DNA of 64,000 nt from Nostoc sp. 'Lobaria pulmonaria (5183) cyanobiont' (GCF_002949795.1 NZ_CP026692.1:1981501-2045500); one strand, 5' to 3'; numbered from the stretch's first letter, positions 51,297-61,579 are shown. Notes: generated by a model not told the origin, from the letters alone. Made by a program: numbers and translations.

Positions 51297-52070
51297 CTAA
51301 AAGTTATTTTTCATTTCCCGTATCCGCGCAAAAGTTTGCACTCCATCGCTACCCTTAACGGTTGATTGTAATGATGGCTGATCCCAACGTAAAAAGGGAT
51401 TGGTTCGCTTTTCCATTCCCAGCAGGGAGGGGATAGTAGCTTCTCCTCGACTACGATCGTTTTTCACTTCATTGAAGCGTTTTTGTAAGTCCGCATTGTC
51501 GCCATCCACAGTTAGGGCAAATTGTAGATTTCCTAAAGTGTATTCGTGGGCACACCAGATACGCGTATCATCTGGTAAAGAGCGCAGTTTGGTTAAAGAG
51601 TCTACCATTTGAGTTGGTGTTCCTTCAAACAAGCGACCGCAACCGCCAGAAAATAAGGTATCGCCGCAAAATAAATCGCCTGTCTCACCAGATTTTTCGG
51701 GGGGAAAGTAGTAAGCGATGTGAGCGCGGGTATGTCCGGGAACAAAAATAACTTCAGCTATGCGGCCTGCAAACTGGACGCGATCGCCTTGTTCCAAAAA
51801 CACCTGCTGTCCCGGAATTCGCCCGCGATCTTCGACACCACCGTAGACTGTTAGTTGCGGGAAGTGTTCTATTAATTGCAGATTGCCGCCTACATGGTCA
51901 TTGTGGTGGTGTGTGTTGAAAATCGCTACCAACTCAGCTTTTAACTGTGCAAGTTGCTTTAGTACTGGTTCAGCCTCTGCTGGATCGACAACAGCAGCAA
52001 TTTGTTGCTGGCGATCTACTAGCAAAAATATGTAATTATCTGAGAGTGCCTCAAGCCTGATTACTTGCAT
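51297..52070 (-). CDS. gloB: Hydroxyacylglutathione hydrolase (glyoxalase II)
   Basis: The 257-residue metallo-beta-lactamase enzyme hydrolyses S-lactoylglutathione to lactate and glutathione, the second step of methylglyoxal removal. The metal site [10 protein letters not shown] is at 53-62, with further ligands in [26 protein letters not shown] and CAHEYT. The C-terminal glutathione-binding region ([17 protein letters not shown]) is present. Length and motifs are standard. It is monocistronic and divergent from the glycan cluster across a 415-base spacer. Confidence 0.94.
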   Translation of the reverse strand: MQVIRLEALSDNYIFLLVDRQQQIAAVVDPAEAEPVLKQLAQLKAELVAIFNTHHHNDHVGGNLQLIEHFPQLTVYGGVEDRGRIPGQQVFLEQGDRVQFAGRIAEVIFVPGHTRAHIAYYFPPEKSGETGDLFCGDTLFSGGCGRLFEGTPTQMVDSLTKLRSLPDDTRIWCAHEYTLGNLQFALTVDGDNADLQKRFNEVKNDRSRGEATIPSLLGMEKRTNPFLRWDQPSLQSTVKGSDGVQTFARIREMKNNF

Positions 52071-52485
52071 TACTTAATATCTCCCTTTCCAGTAAATACT
52101 TTGGAATCTATCAGCAATCTTAAATCAGTGAGAAAAGGTTGAGAAAGTCCATAAATACTATGATAGTATACAACCGTAATAATACTTAAAAGTATGCTAA
52201 GTAACTATAAATTATGATCTTGGCATATCAGTAAAATTTCTCTGGGAGGAAGTGTAAAAGCTAAGTTAGATTTATTCTGTTATTTTTGCCCGAAATTGTC
52301 TTATTTACTCAAAACCCAAAATCAGTAATCGAAAATTTTTTATTTGTACATACTTACTAATTAGTACAAAAGTTTATAGATTCACTTCGGGTTATTTATA
52401 AAAGATAGATGTTAATAATGAAAAATAGAACAATCAATTATGGTAAAAAAATGAGCTTTCCAATTTTTTCTTTGCAGGTTCATAG
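52071..52485. promoter_or_regulatory. Divergent spacer with an inverted repeat upstream of the glycan cluster
   Basis: AT-rich spacer that must hold the promoter of the eight-gene cluster. A candidate operator is the 7-base inverted repeat tttgtac (52343-52349) and gtacaaa (52364-52370), 14 bases apart and about 115 bases before the first gene. A regulator-binding role is inferred only from symmetry. Confidence 0.4.
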
Positions 52486-53871
52486 ATGAAGCTAATCCAT
52501 ACAACTAGCTGGTATTTTCCAGATTCATCAGGCGGTGTTGAAGTATACTTAGATTCACTACTGCATGGCTTACAAGTACATGGATTCGAAAGTATTGTTG
52601 CTGCTCCTCAACAAGGTACAGAGGAAGATACCTACGAACACAATGGCATCTCAGTTTATCGTTATCCTGTTTTTCCTAACCCCAGTAAGATACAGGTACA
52701 CAAACAGCTACCCCACGGAGGCTTTAAAACTTTTGCTAATTGGCTAGAAAACAATCGAGCCGACGTATACCATCAACATTCATGGCGATTTGACTGCGGT
52801 TTACATCATCTTGCTCTCGCCCGCCAGTTAGGGATGGCTACTGTAGTCACCGTTCACATACCTGAGCCTATATGTCTGCGTGGTACGATGATGCGCTGGG
52901 ACAAAGAACCTTGCGATGGGCTGATTGACTCTGTTAATTGTAGTCAATGTTTGGGAGTACCAAAGCAAGTAGCACCTTGGATGCTCAAGACTTTAAGCCG
53001 AGCTCCCTTGGATGTTGGGGTAGCAGCAGAAACAAAATTACTTACCTCTAAAAGTTTTAAGCTACGCCTACTTGGTAAAACTCTTGGCATTCCTACTCTA
53101 GTGTCTCAACATAGACGCAATTTAATGCAATTAGTAAAACTAGCCGATCGCATTGTTGTAACGAGTAATTGGCAATACAATGCTTTTGTTGCAAACAACG
53201 TTCCTCCCGAAAAACTTACTGTATCTCGGCAAGGTGTTGCTAACACTTTCAAACGCGAAGTAACACCAAACAAACCACAAAATACATTAAAAATCGGCTT
53301 TTTGGGTCGCTGGCAAGAAACTAAAGGGGTACAAGTTTTAGTAGAAGCGGTACATAGTTTACCGAATGATCTATCTGTAGAGTTAATTATTCATGCTACT
53401 CATCCGGGAAAATACGGTGCTGCCAATCGTGATAAAGTTATGGCGATCGCGAGCAGCGATCGCCGGATTCGCATTGCTGAACCACTTTCACGCGAAGCAG
53501 TACCAGAGGCATTAGCAGGTTTCGATATTTTAGCAATACCGTCGCAGTGGTTAGAAACTGGGCCCATAGTTGCTTTAGAAGCACAAGCTATGGGTATTCC
53601 CGTACTCGGTTCAAATTTAGGAGGAATTGCTGAGTTAGTCCGTCACGGCATCGATGGTTGGTTAGTTCCAGCAAAAGATGTCCAAGCATGGGCTGAAGCG
53701 ATCGCCACTTTAGCCAAAGACGCCGATTTATTAGCTAAATTACGTCAAGGTATCCAGCTAGTACGTACAATGGATACTGTTGCTTCAGAGATGTTGACAC
53801 TTTACCAGGAAATCTTAAAAATTCCTCAAAAAACTTTGTATATTGATGGACTGACACCTAATTTATTATGA
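52486..53871 (+). CDS. Glycosyltransferase family 4 (first gene of glycan cluster)
   Basis: The 461-residue retaining GT-B enzyme opens with the acceptor-side motif FPDSSGGVEVYLDSLL, and its donor-side half has KIGFLGRWQETKGVQVLVEA and the catalytic E-x7-E pair in ETGPIVALEAQ, followed by GSNLGGIAELV. A Cys-containing insertion (PCDGLIDSVNCSQCLGVPK) lies between the two halves. It transfers a sugar from a nucleotide donor to a lipid or glycan acceptor on the cytoplasmic face; sugar and acceptor unknown. It overlaps the next gene by 4 bases (ATGA), so they are translationally coupled. Confidence 0.9.
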   Translation: MKLIHTTSWYFPDSSGGVEVYLDSLLHGLQVHGFESIVAAPQQGTEEDTYEHNGISVYRYPVFPNPSKIQVHKQLPHGGFKTFANWLENNRADVYHQHSWRFDCGLHHLALARQLGMATVVTVHIPEPICLRGTMMRWDKEPCDGLIDSVNCSQCLGVPKQVAPWMLKTLSRAPLDVGVAAETKLLTSKSFKLRLLGKTLGIPTLVSQHRRNLMQLVKLADRIVVTSNWQYNAFVANNVPPEKLTVSRQGVANTFKREVTPNKPQNTLKIGFLGRWQETKGVQVLVEAVHSLPNDLSVELIIHATHPGKYGAANRDKVMAIASSDRRIRIAEPLSREAVPEALAGFDILAIPSQWLETGPIVALEAQAMGIPVLGSNLGGIAELVRHGIDGWLVPAKDVQAWAEAIATLAKDADLLAKLRQGIQLVRTMDTVASEMLTLYQEILKIPQKTLYIDGLTPNLL

Positions 53872-55040
53872 ATAAACAAAATAAAAAATTAAAGGTTTCA
53901 ATCCTCACACCTAACTTTTCTAAAGGTGGAATTGACAGAGCATATTTGCTAAGTCAAATTTTTAAAAAATTAAATTATGAAGTAGAAGTATTAGGATTTT
54001 TATTTGGAAAAAATATTTATCCAGAGCCACCATCTGATTTAGCAATCTTCTGTCTACCAGGCTGCAATTATCCACAATTGTTCGGTTCTGTCAGGCAAAT
54101 TTTAAATAAGATAGATGGAGATATTATCTGCGCTGTTAAACCAAAACCCACAAGCTATGGTGTAGCTTTAATTAACAAAATCCGCAGCCATAGACCAGTG
54201 ATTTTAGATATTGATGATTGGGAATTAAGTTGGTATGGCGGCGATGAGTGGCAGTATCGCCCTAATTTGAAACAGCTAGCTAGAGAACTTCTAAAAAAAG
54301 AAGGTGCTTTAAGGAATCCAGACCATCCACTTTACTTAAAGTGGATGGAGTCATTGATCAATCATGCCGACGCTATTACAGCAGATACTCAATTTTTGCT
54401 GAATCGTTTTGGTGGTATTTATATACCCAATGGCAAAGATACTTGCTTGTTTGATCCCCAAAAGTACGATCCGCAAATCAGTCGCCAAAAATATGGTTTA
54501 GCTGAATACCGCGTTCTCATGTTCCCTGGTGCGCCCCGACCGCACAAGGGTCTAGAGGATGTTTTAATAGCACTTGACCAGTTACAAGAATCCGACTTCA
54601 GGCTAGTGATTGTTGGTGGTAATCCTTACGATAACTATGATGAACAGTTGATTGAGCGCTGGGGACAGTGGATTATTATGCTGCCTCAAACGTCAATAGA
54701 ACAAATGCCGGAAGTCGTGGCTGCGGCCCATATTGTAGTAGTTCCTCAACGAGATACATCTGTAGCAAGGGCACAATTTCCGATTAAACTCATGGATGGT
54801 ATGGCAATGGCAAAGCCAGTTTTAGCAACACGAGTAGGAGATATTCCCGAAATTTTAGATGAAGTTGGTTATTTAGTTGATCCAGCTTCTCCAGAACAAA
54901 TTGCAGAACAAATAAAATTAATATTTCAGGATTTAGAAACAGCTAACGAAGTAGGTAAAAAAGCGAGAAATAGATGTTTAGAAAAATATAGCGTAGAGAA
55001 AATGGCATCTACTATGGAGTCAGTAATTGCCCATTTATAA
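53868..55040 (+). CDS. Glycosyltransferase family 4 (second gene of cluster)
   Basis: The 390-residue GT-B enzyme begins KVSILTPNFSKGGIDRAYLL and has a donor domain with LMFPGAPRPHKGLEDVLIAL and PIKLMDGMAMAKPVLATRVG followed by DIPEIL. The first Glu of the usual E-x7-E pair is not obvious (the region reads ARAQFPIKLMDGMAM), so its catalytic arrangement may differ from the first enzyme. It overlaps the preceding gene and is separated from the ABC exporter by 116 bases. The specificity is unknown. Confidence 0.85.
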   Translation: MNKQNKKLKVSILTPNFSKGGIDRAYLLSQIFKKLNYEVEVLGFLFGKNIYPEPPSDLAIFCLPGCNYPQLFGSVRQILNKIDGDIICAVKPKPTSYGVALINKIRSHRPVILDIDDWELSWYGGDEWQYRPNLKQLARELLKKEGALRNPDHPLYLKWMESLINHADAITADTQFLLNRFGGIYIPNGKDTCLFDPQKYDPQISRQKYGLAEYRVLMFPGAPRPHKGLEDVLIALDQLQESDFRLVIVGGNPYDNYDEQLIERWGQWIIMLPQTSIEQMPEVVAAAHIVVVPQRDTSVARAQFPIKLMDGMAMAKPVLATRVGDIPEILDEVGYLVDPASPEQIAEQIKLIFQDLETANEVGKKARNRCLEKYSVEKMASTMESVIAHL

Positions 55041-55156
55041 GCAATAGATTGATTAATTAGGGAAAAATTGATATTCAGCAACTAAAACAATTAGCAAAAG
55101 CATTAATTAATTTATAAATTATGTTAACAATAAGTAAATCATGATGATAAAAACCA

Positions 55157-57397
55157 ATGTCTAAAGGTCAACTAATCCTAAGATTCGCCAAACCCTATCC
55201 AGGTTTAATTATCCTAACGATGCTGTTAGGATTTTCTGGTGCTTTATTTAATGGTGTCGGTGTGACTTTGATTGTGCCAGTAATTTTGAGAATTGTCGGA
55301 CAACCAGTAAATTTAACTGGTTTTCCTCCGATTCTCAAAGCTGTGATGTTTCCATTTGATAATCTTCCCGAAAATTATCGGAATTTGGGAATGGCTGGAA
55401 CAATTATATTTATAATTTTATTAAAAAACTTATCTAGTTATTTTAGTATTTTAACATCGAGTATTTTCACTCGAAAATTAAATGCGGATATTCGCGAAGC
55501 TAGCTTAGAGTTATTGCTAGATATTGATATAGACTATTATTCAAAAACGAAAGTAGGCGATATTATTAATCGCCTTGGTTCGGAAACTGCCCGCACTTCT
55601 AGCGCTATCGGGAGTATTATCAATTTAATTATTTTAATAATTACAATTTTAGTTTTCGTTGGTTTATTATTAGCAATTTCTTGGCAGCTAACAATCGCAG
55701 CCACAATTTTATTGGGTTTTATAACATTAATCAATCAATACACAATTAGTAGAGCGAAAGCATTTGGTCAACAACTATCAGAAATGTCTACATCTTATTC
55801 CATCAGTGTTTTAGAAACATTGAATGGAATTCGTTTGGTAAAGTCAACTGCCAATGAAGACAGAGAATATCAAAAAATTACTAAATTAATCCGCGATCGC
55901 GAAAAAGCAGATTTTGAATCTCAGGTAAACTCACAAGCGATCGGTCCGATAAGTGAGGTGATGGGAGTTATAGCCTTACTTATGATTGTATTCTTAAGTA
56001 AAACTTTCTTTGCTAACCAGATTTCTTTCATTTCAACGGTACTACTGACATATTTATTAGTATTACTGCGACTGCTGCCTTTGGTCTCTCAGTTAAATAG
56101 TCTTCGTAGTAGCTTTGCCAATAGTGCTACTAGCGTAGAAATAGTGAGTGAGTTTTTAAGTCGCGATCGCAAGCCGTTTATGAAAAACGGTAATGTTATC
56201 TACACAGAATTAAAAGAAGGAATACGCTTTAATTTACTTTCCTTTGCCTACCCCAGTCATGAAAAGTTAGTACTCAAAGATGTAAATTTATTTTTACCCC
56301 GTGCTACAACTCTCGCTTTGGTAGGTGGTTCTGGTGCAGGTAAGTCCACCTTGGCTGACCTCTTACCGAGATTTTACGATCCGAAATCTGGTAGTATCTC
56401 TATCGATGGCAGAGACCTGCGTGATTTTGATATCAAATCTCTGAGATCACACATGGGAATTGTCAGTCAAGATACATTTCTTTTTAATGACTCGGTGCGA
56501 AATAACATTGCTTATGGAAGACCTGAAGCTACTGAAGATGAAATTATCTCAGCAGCAAAACGAGCAAATGCTTATGAATTTATTGATAAATTACCTCAAG
56601 GATTCGACAGTCAAATTGGCGATCGCGGCGTCATGTTGTCTGGTGGACAAAGGCAAAGATTAGCGATCGCTCGCGCCCTCCTGCAAAATCCAGAAATTTT
56701 GATTTTAGATGAAGCCACCAGCGCTTTAGATACCGTTTCCGAACGTTTAGTACAAGCTGCACTCGACGACTTAAGTCGCGATCGCACAACCCTGGTAATT
56801 GCTCACCGCCTTTCCACAGTCCAAAAAGCCGATCAAATTGCCGTATTAGATCAAGGACAGGTGGTAGAAGTGGGAACCCATGAAACACTTTTACAAAAAG
56901 GGGGTTACTACTCACGCCTCTACTCAATGCAATTTGCCGCTCAGACTGAAATTTCCACCAAAACTAATCCTAGCTTTAACCGCATTTCTCACGAACTGCG
57001 TACAAGGCTTAATTCAATGATTGGTTTCCTCGGACTATTAGTTGACGATCTAGTAGACAATTCCCAAGAGCGGCAGGAATTAATTGATCAATCATACAAC
57101 TCAGCCTTAAGAGTTCTCAACGCCATCGATCTCTTCAGCGATGTGGTTAACCTGAAAATTAACTGGCAGTTATCGTCAGATATAGACCAAAATCAAGATG
57201 AAAATAACCAGTATCAAAACTTTAGTCATATTTCGGATGAGTTTCGCACGCGTCTCTATCCTCTGATTAGCTCTCTGCGCTTACTAGCCGATAAATTAGA
57301 ATCCGAACCCCAAAAACAAAATCTATTAATAGCAGAATCTTATCAATATGCTATTTACCTATTAGATGTATTAAAGCTTTTTGAAAATAAAGTTTAA
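55157..57397 (+). CDS. ABC exporter (fused permease and ATPase) with C-terminal duplicated H-box-like domain
   Basis: The first 600 of 746 residues are a standard half-ABC exporter: six membrane helices (about 15-330), Walker A VGGSGAGKST near 389-398, signature LSGGQRQR, Walker B ILILDEATSALD and H-loop IAHRLS. The last 140 residues are unusual: two tandem units of roughly 80 residues that resemble the dimerisation/phosphoacceptor (HisKA) helix of histidine kinases. Unit 1 reads FNRISHELRTRLNSMIGFLG with H612 in the phosphoacceptor position; unit 2 reads FSHISDEFRTRLYPLISSLR with Asp (D694) in place of that His. No HATPase domain follows. It lies inside the glycan cluster, so it probably exports a glycan or glycolipid under some form of signalling control. 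Confidence 0.93.
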   Translation: MSKGQLILRFAKPYPGLIILTMLLGFSGALFNGVGVTLIVPVILRIVGQPVNLTGFPPILKAVMFPFDNLPENYRNLGMAGTIIFIILLKNLSSYFSILTSSIFTRKLNADIREASLELLLDIDIDYYSKTKVGDIINRLGSETARTSSAIGSIINLIILIITILVFVGLLLAISWQLTIAATILLGFITLINQYTISRAKAFGQQLSEMSTSYSISVLETLNGIRLVKSTANEDREYQKITKLIRDREKADFESQVNSQAIGPISEVMGVIALLMIVFLSKTFFANQISFISTVLLTYLLVLLRLLPLVSQLNSLRSSFANSATSVEIVSEFLSRDRKPFMKNGNVIYTELKEGIRFNLLSFAYPSHEKLVLKDVNLFLPRATTLALVGGSGAGKSTLADLLPRFYDPKSGSISIDGRDLRDFDIKSLRSHMGIVSQDTFLFNDSVRNNIAYGRPEATEDEIISAAKRANAYEFIDKLPQGFDSQIGDRGVMLSGGQRQRLAIARALLQNPEILILDEATSALDTVSERLVQAALDDLSRDRTTLVIAHRLSTVQKADQIAVLDQGQVVEVGTHETLLQKGGYYSRLYSMQFAAQTEISTKTNPSFNRISHELRTRLNSMIGFLGLLVDDLVDNSQERQELIDQSYNSALRVLNAIDLFSDVVNLKINWQLSSDIDQNQDENNQYQNFSHISDEFRTRLYPLISSLRLLADKLESEPQKQNLLIAESYQYAIYLLDVLKLFENKV

Positions 57398-57464
57398 TTT
57401 TAGTTAATCTTAGGAACAAAAGTACTTCTACTAAAATCTTGAAAAACATATCATCCCCAAAAAA

Positions 57465-58697
57465 ATGATAAATTCTTCAAAGAAAAACCAATATATTTTT
57501 TACACCGGAGAGTTATCATTAAAGCCGGACACAGCACACGAAATTCATGATGTTCTTTGTGCCAACGCAGCAGCTAACTTAGGCTATTCCTCAGTTTTAA
57601 TTTATCAAGATAAAAAAAATTATTCTATTAATCTACTATCGTTAATTTATCCTTATCAACCCAAAAAGCCCGGCAGAGAATTTATCGAATTTTACGATGT
57701 GCAAGAAAAGCTCAAAGTTGCGGCATTGCCAATGCCTTGGCCTATTGATCGAATCGGTGGTAAATTTACTAACTCCAGTACAGTAGTAACTAAATATTAT
57801 TTACCAGTTCACATCCTACCTCATACTAAAGTTGTCCACACACGAGATTGGAACTTTGTTAAAGCCGCAGTCAAAAATAAAGTTCCTACAATCTATGAAC
57901 GTCACTACTTTCAAGACCGAACATTTGAGCAAGAAATTGTCCACAGTCCCTATTTTCAAATAGCCATAACTCAGTCAGAACCCATCCGGCAAAGCCTAAT
58001 AGAAAATGGAATGCCACCGGAAAAAGTAGTTTGGCTACATAACGGATTCAATCAATCATTTTCAATCAGACAGCCCCAAGAAGCCGAAAAGTGGCGGCAA
58101 GAATTGCTGATAAATGGACGTAAGCATTTAGTTGTTTATTCAGGCGCTTTGTATCCTTTCAAAGGAGTCGATCTGTTAATTGATTCTGCTAAAGAATTAC
58201 CAGAAATTCAGTTTATCATCACAGGAGGAACAGAAGCACAAGTACAAGCATATCAACAAATAGCCAGAGATAAAAATGTCGAAAACGTTAAATTCTTAGG
58301 CTGGATACTTCCACGAGAACGATTAGTCAGCTTGTTTCAAGCAGCTGATATTTTGGTTCATCCTCACTGCGCTGGAAAATCAGCAGATTTCACGAACCCA
58401 GTTAAGTTTTTTCAGTACATGGCTGCTGGCACTCCTATCGTTGCAACTGAGATTCCACCTTTAATGGAATTCAAAACATCACCTTTGATTGCCAGTTGGT
58501 GTACACCAGATAATCCTCATAAACTTGCCCAATCTATTCAACATACTTTAGAAACTTATCCCAGAAAAATAGAGGGTTATGCAGCTAGTATAGATTTTGC
58601 CCAGCAATTTTCTTGGGAGAATAGAATTACCAAAATATTAAGCTACGTAGAAGAAGATCGGCATCCACCAATTTTAGGGGAATGGTACAAAAATTAA
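57465..58697 (+). CDS. Glycosyltransferase family 4 (third GT4 in cluster)
   Basis: The 410-residue GT-B enzyme has a donor domain with VVYSGALYPFKGVDLLIDSA, GGTEAQVQAYQQIARD, VKFLGWILPRERL, and the region DFTNPVKFFQYMAAGTPIVA that matches the GT4 nucleotide-sugar site. The N-terminal half includes an acceptor-side motif FYTGELSLKPDTAHEIHDVL. Adjacent to the exporter (67 bases) and the GT10-like gene (28 bases), in the same direction. Specificity unknown. Confidence 0.85.
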   Translation: MINSSKKNQYIFYTGELSLKPDTAHEIHDVLCANAAANLGYSSVLIYQDKKNYSINLLSLIYPYQPKKPGREFIEFYDVQEKLKVAALPMPWPIDRIGGKFTNSSTVVTKYYLPVHILPHTKVVHTRDWNFVKAAVKNKVPTIYERHYFQDRTFEQEIVHSPYFQIAITQSEPIRQSLIENGMPPEKVVWLHNGFNQSFSIRQPQEAEKWRQELLINGRKHLVVYSGALYPFKGVDLLIDSAKELPEIQFIITGGTEAQVQAYQQIARDKNVENVKFLGWILPRERLVSLFQAADILVHPHCAGKSADFTNPVKFFQYMAAGTPIVATEIPPLMEFKTSPLIASWCTPDNPHKLAQSIQHTLETYPRKIEGYAASIDFAQQFSWENRITKILSYVEEDRHPPILGEWYKN

Positions 58698-58725
58698 CTG
58701 AAAAATAACCGAATAAATACGATTT

Positions 58726-59685
58726 ATGACTATTAAAACTGTTGGCATGATTAGCAGCTATTCAGGTCTTGCTAAAAACAAAGATTGGTTATGGCAACAA
58801 ACTCCGCACTACTTTGGTGTTTGGAACAAAATCCAAATGTTGAAAATGGCAAAAAAGCCAGATTTTATGTTGCTCTATCAATTTGATTTTCCTCAAGCAT
58901 CGCCACAAAAATCTTGGTTAGATAGTTTTCGCAAACAGCAACAAAAACCAGTAGTAAATGTTGAATCTCTACTGCGTGGTGTCAACAAAGAGCGGATTAT
59001 TTATTTGCTCAGAGAACCACCTTTAGATGAGGTTGTAAAAATAACTAATCATAATTATCAAGAAGCCCAGAAGTATTGCGGCTACGTTTCTGGCCCCGAT
59101 GATTTTGCTCCCATTCCTGACTATATGCCTGCTATTTGGTATCACTCAAATTCATTTCAAGATTTAAATGAAATGCCACCGCCTCCAAAAGTAGCCCCAT
59201 GTAGTTGGATTACTTCGGGAATTAGCCGCACAGCCAACCATCGCCAGCGTTTAGATTTTTTACAATCTTTGCAATCTAGTGGCATGAAATTTGATTTGTA
59301 TGGGCGTAACTTACCAGAATGGGCGAACAGTTCGGGAGAACTAAGCAACAAATGGTATGGCATGGCACCATACTATTACAATCTGGCAATTGAAAACTAT
59401 GCTGATAATAATTGGTATGTGAGTGAGAAACTTTGGGATAGTTTACTTGCTTGGTGTTTACCAATTTACTATGGTGGACCGGCTGCTGATAAATTATTGC
59501 CACCGGGTAGTTTTTTGCGGTTGCCCAGTTTAGATGAAAAAGGCATTGCCTACATCCAAGAAGTGACAGCTACACCTGATGCTTGGTATGCTGCCAAAGA
59601 TGCGATCGCAGAAGCACGTCAAATCATTTTACACAAATTAAACCTGCTTAACTGGTTATCAAACTTTGTCGATCAACACTCATAA
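58726..59685 (+). CDS. GT10 fucosyltransferase-like enzyme
   Basis: The 319-residue protein carries the GT10 (alpha-1,3/4-fucosyltransferase) donor-site motif in its C-terminal half: NLAIENYADNNWYVSEKLWD (the family's AIEN...D-Y-x-T/S-EK-W), then SLLAWCLPIYYGGPAAD, followed by LPPGSFLRLPSL, and earlier KFDLYGRNLPEW. It probably adds fucose or a related deoxyhexose from a GDP-sugar. Followed after 3 bases by the first of three paralogous transferases. Confidence 0.85.
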   Translation: MTIKTVGMISSYSGLAKNKDWLWQQTPHYFGVWNKIQMLKMAKKPDFMLLYQFDFPQASPQKSWLDSFRKQQQKPVVNVESLLRGVNKERIIYLLREPPLDEVVKITNHNYQEAQKYCGYVSGPDDFAPIPDYMPAIWYHSNSFQDLNEMPPPPKVAPCSWITSGISRTANHRQRLDFLQSLQSSGMKFDLYGRNLPEWANSSGELSNKWYGMAPYYYNLAIENYADNNWYVSEKLWDSLLAWCLPIYYGGPAADKLLPPGSFLRLPSLDEKGIAYIQEVTATPDAWYAAKDAIAEARQIILHKLNLLNWLSNFVDQHS

Positions 59686-59688
59686 ATT

Positions 59689-60669
59689 ATGAATGGTATT
59701 TGTACCCTTGGCAATGATTATGTTTTCGATCAACTGGTGGCTTTGCTCAACAGTATTGATGTTATCTTAGGCCCAGAAACTCCTGTTTGTATCTATCCTT
59801 TCGACGATCGGACACAACGGATTGCTGACGAAATAGCTAAACGCCCGAATGTATTTCTTTACGATGACCAAGAATCAATCAACCGCTGGGATCAATTTAT
59901 GCTCGCAGCAGCCCCAGAACGATTGAATCGGAGTAAATCTCGTCTTTATGGCGCTCACCGTCGTTTTTGCGCTTTTGATGGGCCATTCGAGAAGTTTATC
60001 TATTTAGATGCAGACACCTTGGTGATGAACTCACTCGCAGGAGTGTTTGAAAAGCTAGATAGTTATGATTTTGTGGTCTACGATTTCCAATTTAAAGACG
60101 TTAGTAAAATATATAATATTAATTCTCCCAAATTACTAAAAGTTTTTGAGCAAAAACGCATTGATTATGAAATATTTTGCTCAGGTTTTTATGGCGCAAA
60201 ACAAGGATTATTTGAATCAAAAAAAAGAGATTGGCTAATATCACATTTACAAAATGGTGAGTCAGAAATTTTGTATGGTGGTGCTGGTGAACAACCATTA
60301 ATCAACTACATGGTAATGAGGTCTAATCTTTCTATTTATAACTTTGCTTGCCAACTGCCAGATAATGAAAAAACAGGATGTTCTGCTAGCTCTAAACACT
60401 TCGAGGAACGAGAAAATATTCTTTATGATCGCGGTAATCGACTAACTTATCTCCATTACATTGGTATTCCTCCTAATATTAATCACGCAGTCTGTGCGGG
60501 AGAAAATATTCAGTTTCCCTATCGAGATTTATTTCTCTATTATCGTTACTTACACGAACCAGAAAAGCGTCCAGTATTTAACAATCCTCCTAAAAATTAT
60601 AATGACGCTCCAGTAGCAAATTTACTTACAAGAGCTTTGCGAAAATTTAAGTTAATTAACCAAGGATAA
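59689..60669 (+). CDS. DxD glycosyltransferase-like protein, tandem paralogue 1 of 3
   Basis: The 326-residue GT-A-type protein begins GICTLGNDYVFDQLVALLNS and has the metal-binding DxD in FIYLDADTLVMNSL, then a downstream region EIFCSGFYGAKQGLFE and YGGAGEQPLINYMVMRSN typical of GT8-like enzymes, ending with LFLYYRYLHEPEKRP. I cannot assign the sugar. Start 3 bases after the GT10-like stop; the next paralogue follows after 3 more bases, so this is one transcript. Confidence 0.8.
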   Translation: MNGICTLGNDYVFDQLVALLNSIDVILGPETPVCIYPFDDRTQRIADEIAKRPNVFLYDDQESINRWDQFMLAAAPERLNRSKSRLYGAHRRFCAFDGPFEKFIYLDADTLVMNSLAGVFEKLDSYDFVVYDFQFKDVSKIYNINSPKLLKVFEQKRIDYEIFCSGFYGAKQGLFESKKRDWLISHLQNGESEILYGGAGEQPLINYMVMRSNLSIYNFACQLPDNEKTGCSASSKHFEERENILYDRGNRLTYLHYIGIPPNINHAVCAGENIQFPYRDLFLYYRYLHEPEKRPVFNNPPKNYNDAPVANLLTRALRKFKLINQG

Positions 60670-60672
60670 TTT

Positions 60673-61563
60673 ATGAGCCGGGGTATTTATATAGTTGCCA
60701 ATGACCGCGTTATCGATAATGCTATTGCTCTCCTCAATAGCATCCGTTACTATGATCCAGAAGTTACCGTTTATCTAATACCTTTTAATGACAATTACCA
60801 TAAGGTAGCAGAACAGCTTGCTACCTTACATAACGTCCAAATTTTCCCAGATTTAGAACTTATTGATACCTTTACCAAACGCATCGGAGAAATTTTTGAC
60901 CGAGATTTCCTCGCCTTACCCAACAAAATGCGTAAACTGGTGGCGTGGTTTGGGCCTTTAGATGAATTTATTTATATTGATACGGATATTGTCGTTTTTG
61001 AAAAAATTGCCGACAATTTGGACAAACTATCAGAAGTTGATTTCTTCTGCTGTGATTACCATCATGCTAATGACAAGCTGCGAAATATTTTTTCCCCATT
61101 TGTGAAAGAGCAGCAAATTTTTTCCGATGCCCAACTTCAAGATGTTTTCAACAGTGGTTTTTGGGCTTCGAGAAAAGGAATTATTACCGAACAGCAAATG
61201 GATGAAGCTTTACGCGAGTGTGCAGCAAATCGCGAATATTTCGATTTTTCTGAAGGAGTTACAGACCAACCAATTTTAAATTATCTTGTTCTCAAACTAA
61301 TTTCTAAACGTGGAAATCTCGTTAAAATTCCTGGGGGAGGGCCTGGTAGTTGGGCAGGTTCGCAAAATTTTAAACAGCAAGATTACGCACTCTATGACCG
61401 AGGACAACGACTAAAATATCTTCACTGGGCTGGTACGCGGATGAAAACTGGTAGTCCCTATTGGCAATTGTGGGAACACTATCGCTATCTTCATGAGGGT
61501 AAATTTGCCTTTATTCCAAAACTGACTCGCCGTTTATTTCCCTTTGTTTCTGCCCGTACTTAA
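60673..61563 (+). CDS. DxD glycosyltransferase-like protein, tandem paralogue 2 of 3
   Basis: The 296-residue member of the same family: GIYIVANDRVIDNAIALLNS at the N-terminus, DxD in FIYIDTDIVVFEKI, then VFNSGFWASRKGI and DQPILNYLVL. It diverges most from the other two copies (shorter, YDPEVTVYLIPF in place of PVCIYPFDD), so it may have a distinct donor or acceptor. Translationally close to both neighbours. Confidence 0.8.
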   Translation: MSRGIYIVANDRVIDNAIALLNSIRYYDPEVTVYLIPFNDNYHKVAEQLATLHNVQIFPDLELIDTFTKRIGEIFDRDFLALPNKMRKLVAWFGPLDEFIYIDTDIVVFEKIADNLDKLSEVDFFCCDYHHANDKLRNIFSPFVKEQQIFSDAQLQDVFNSGFWASRKGIITEQQMDEALRECAANREYFDFSEGVTDQPILNYLVLKLISKRGNLVKIPGGGPGSWAGSQNFKQQDYALYDRGQRLKYLHWAGTRMKTGSPYWQLWEHYRYLHEGKFAFIPKLTRRLFPFVSART

Positions 61564-61579
61564 TATTAGGAGTATCCCA

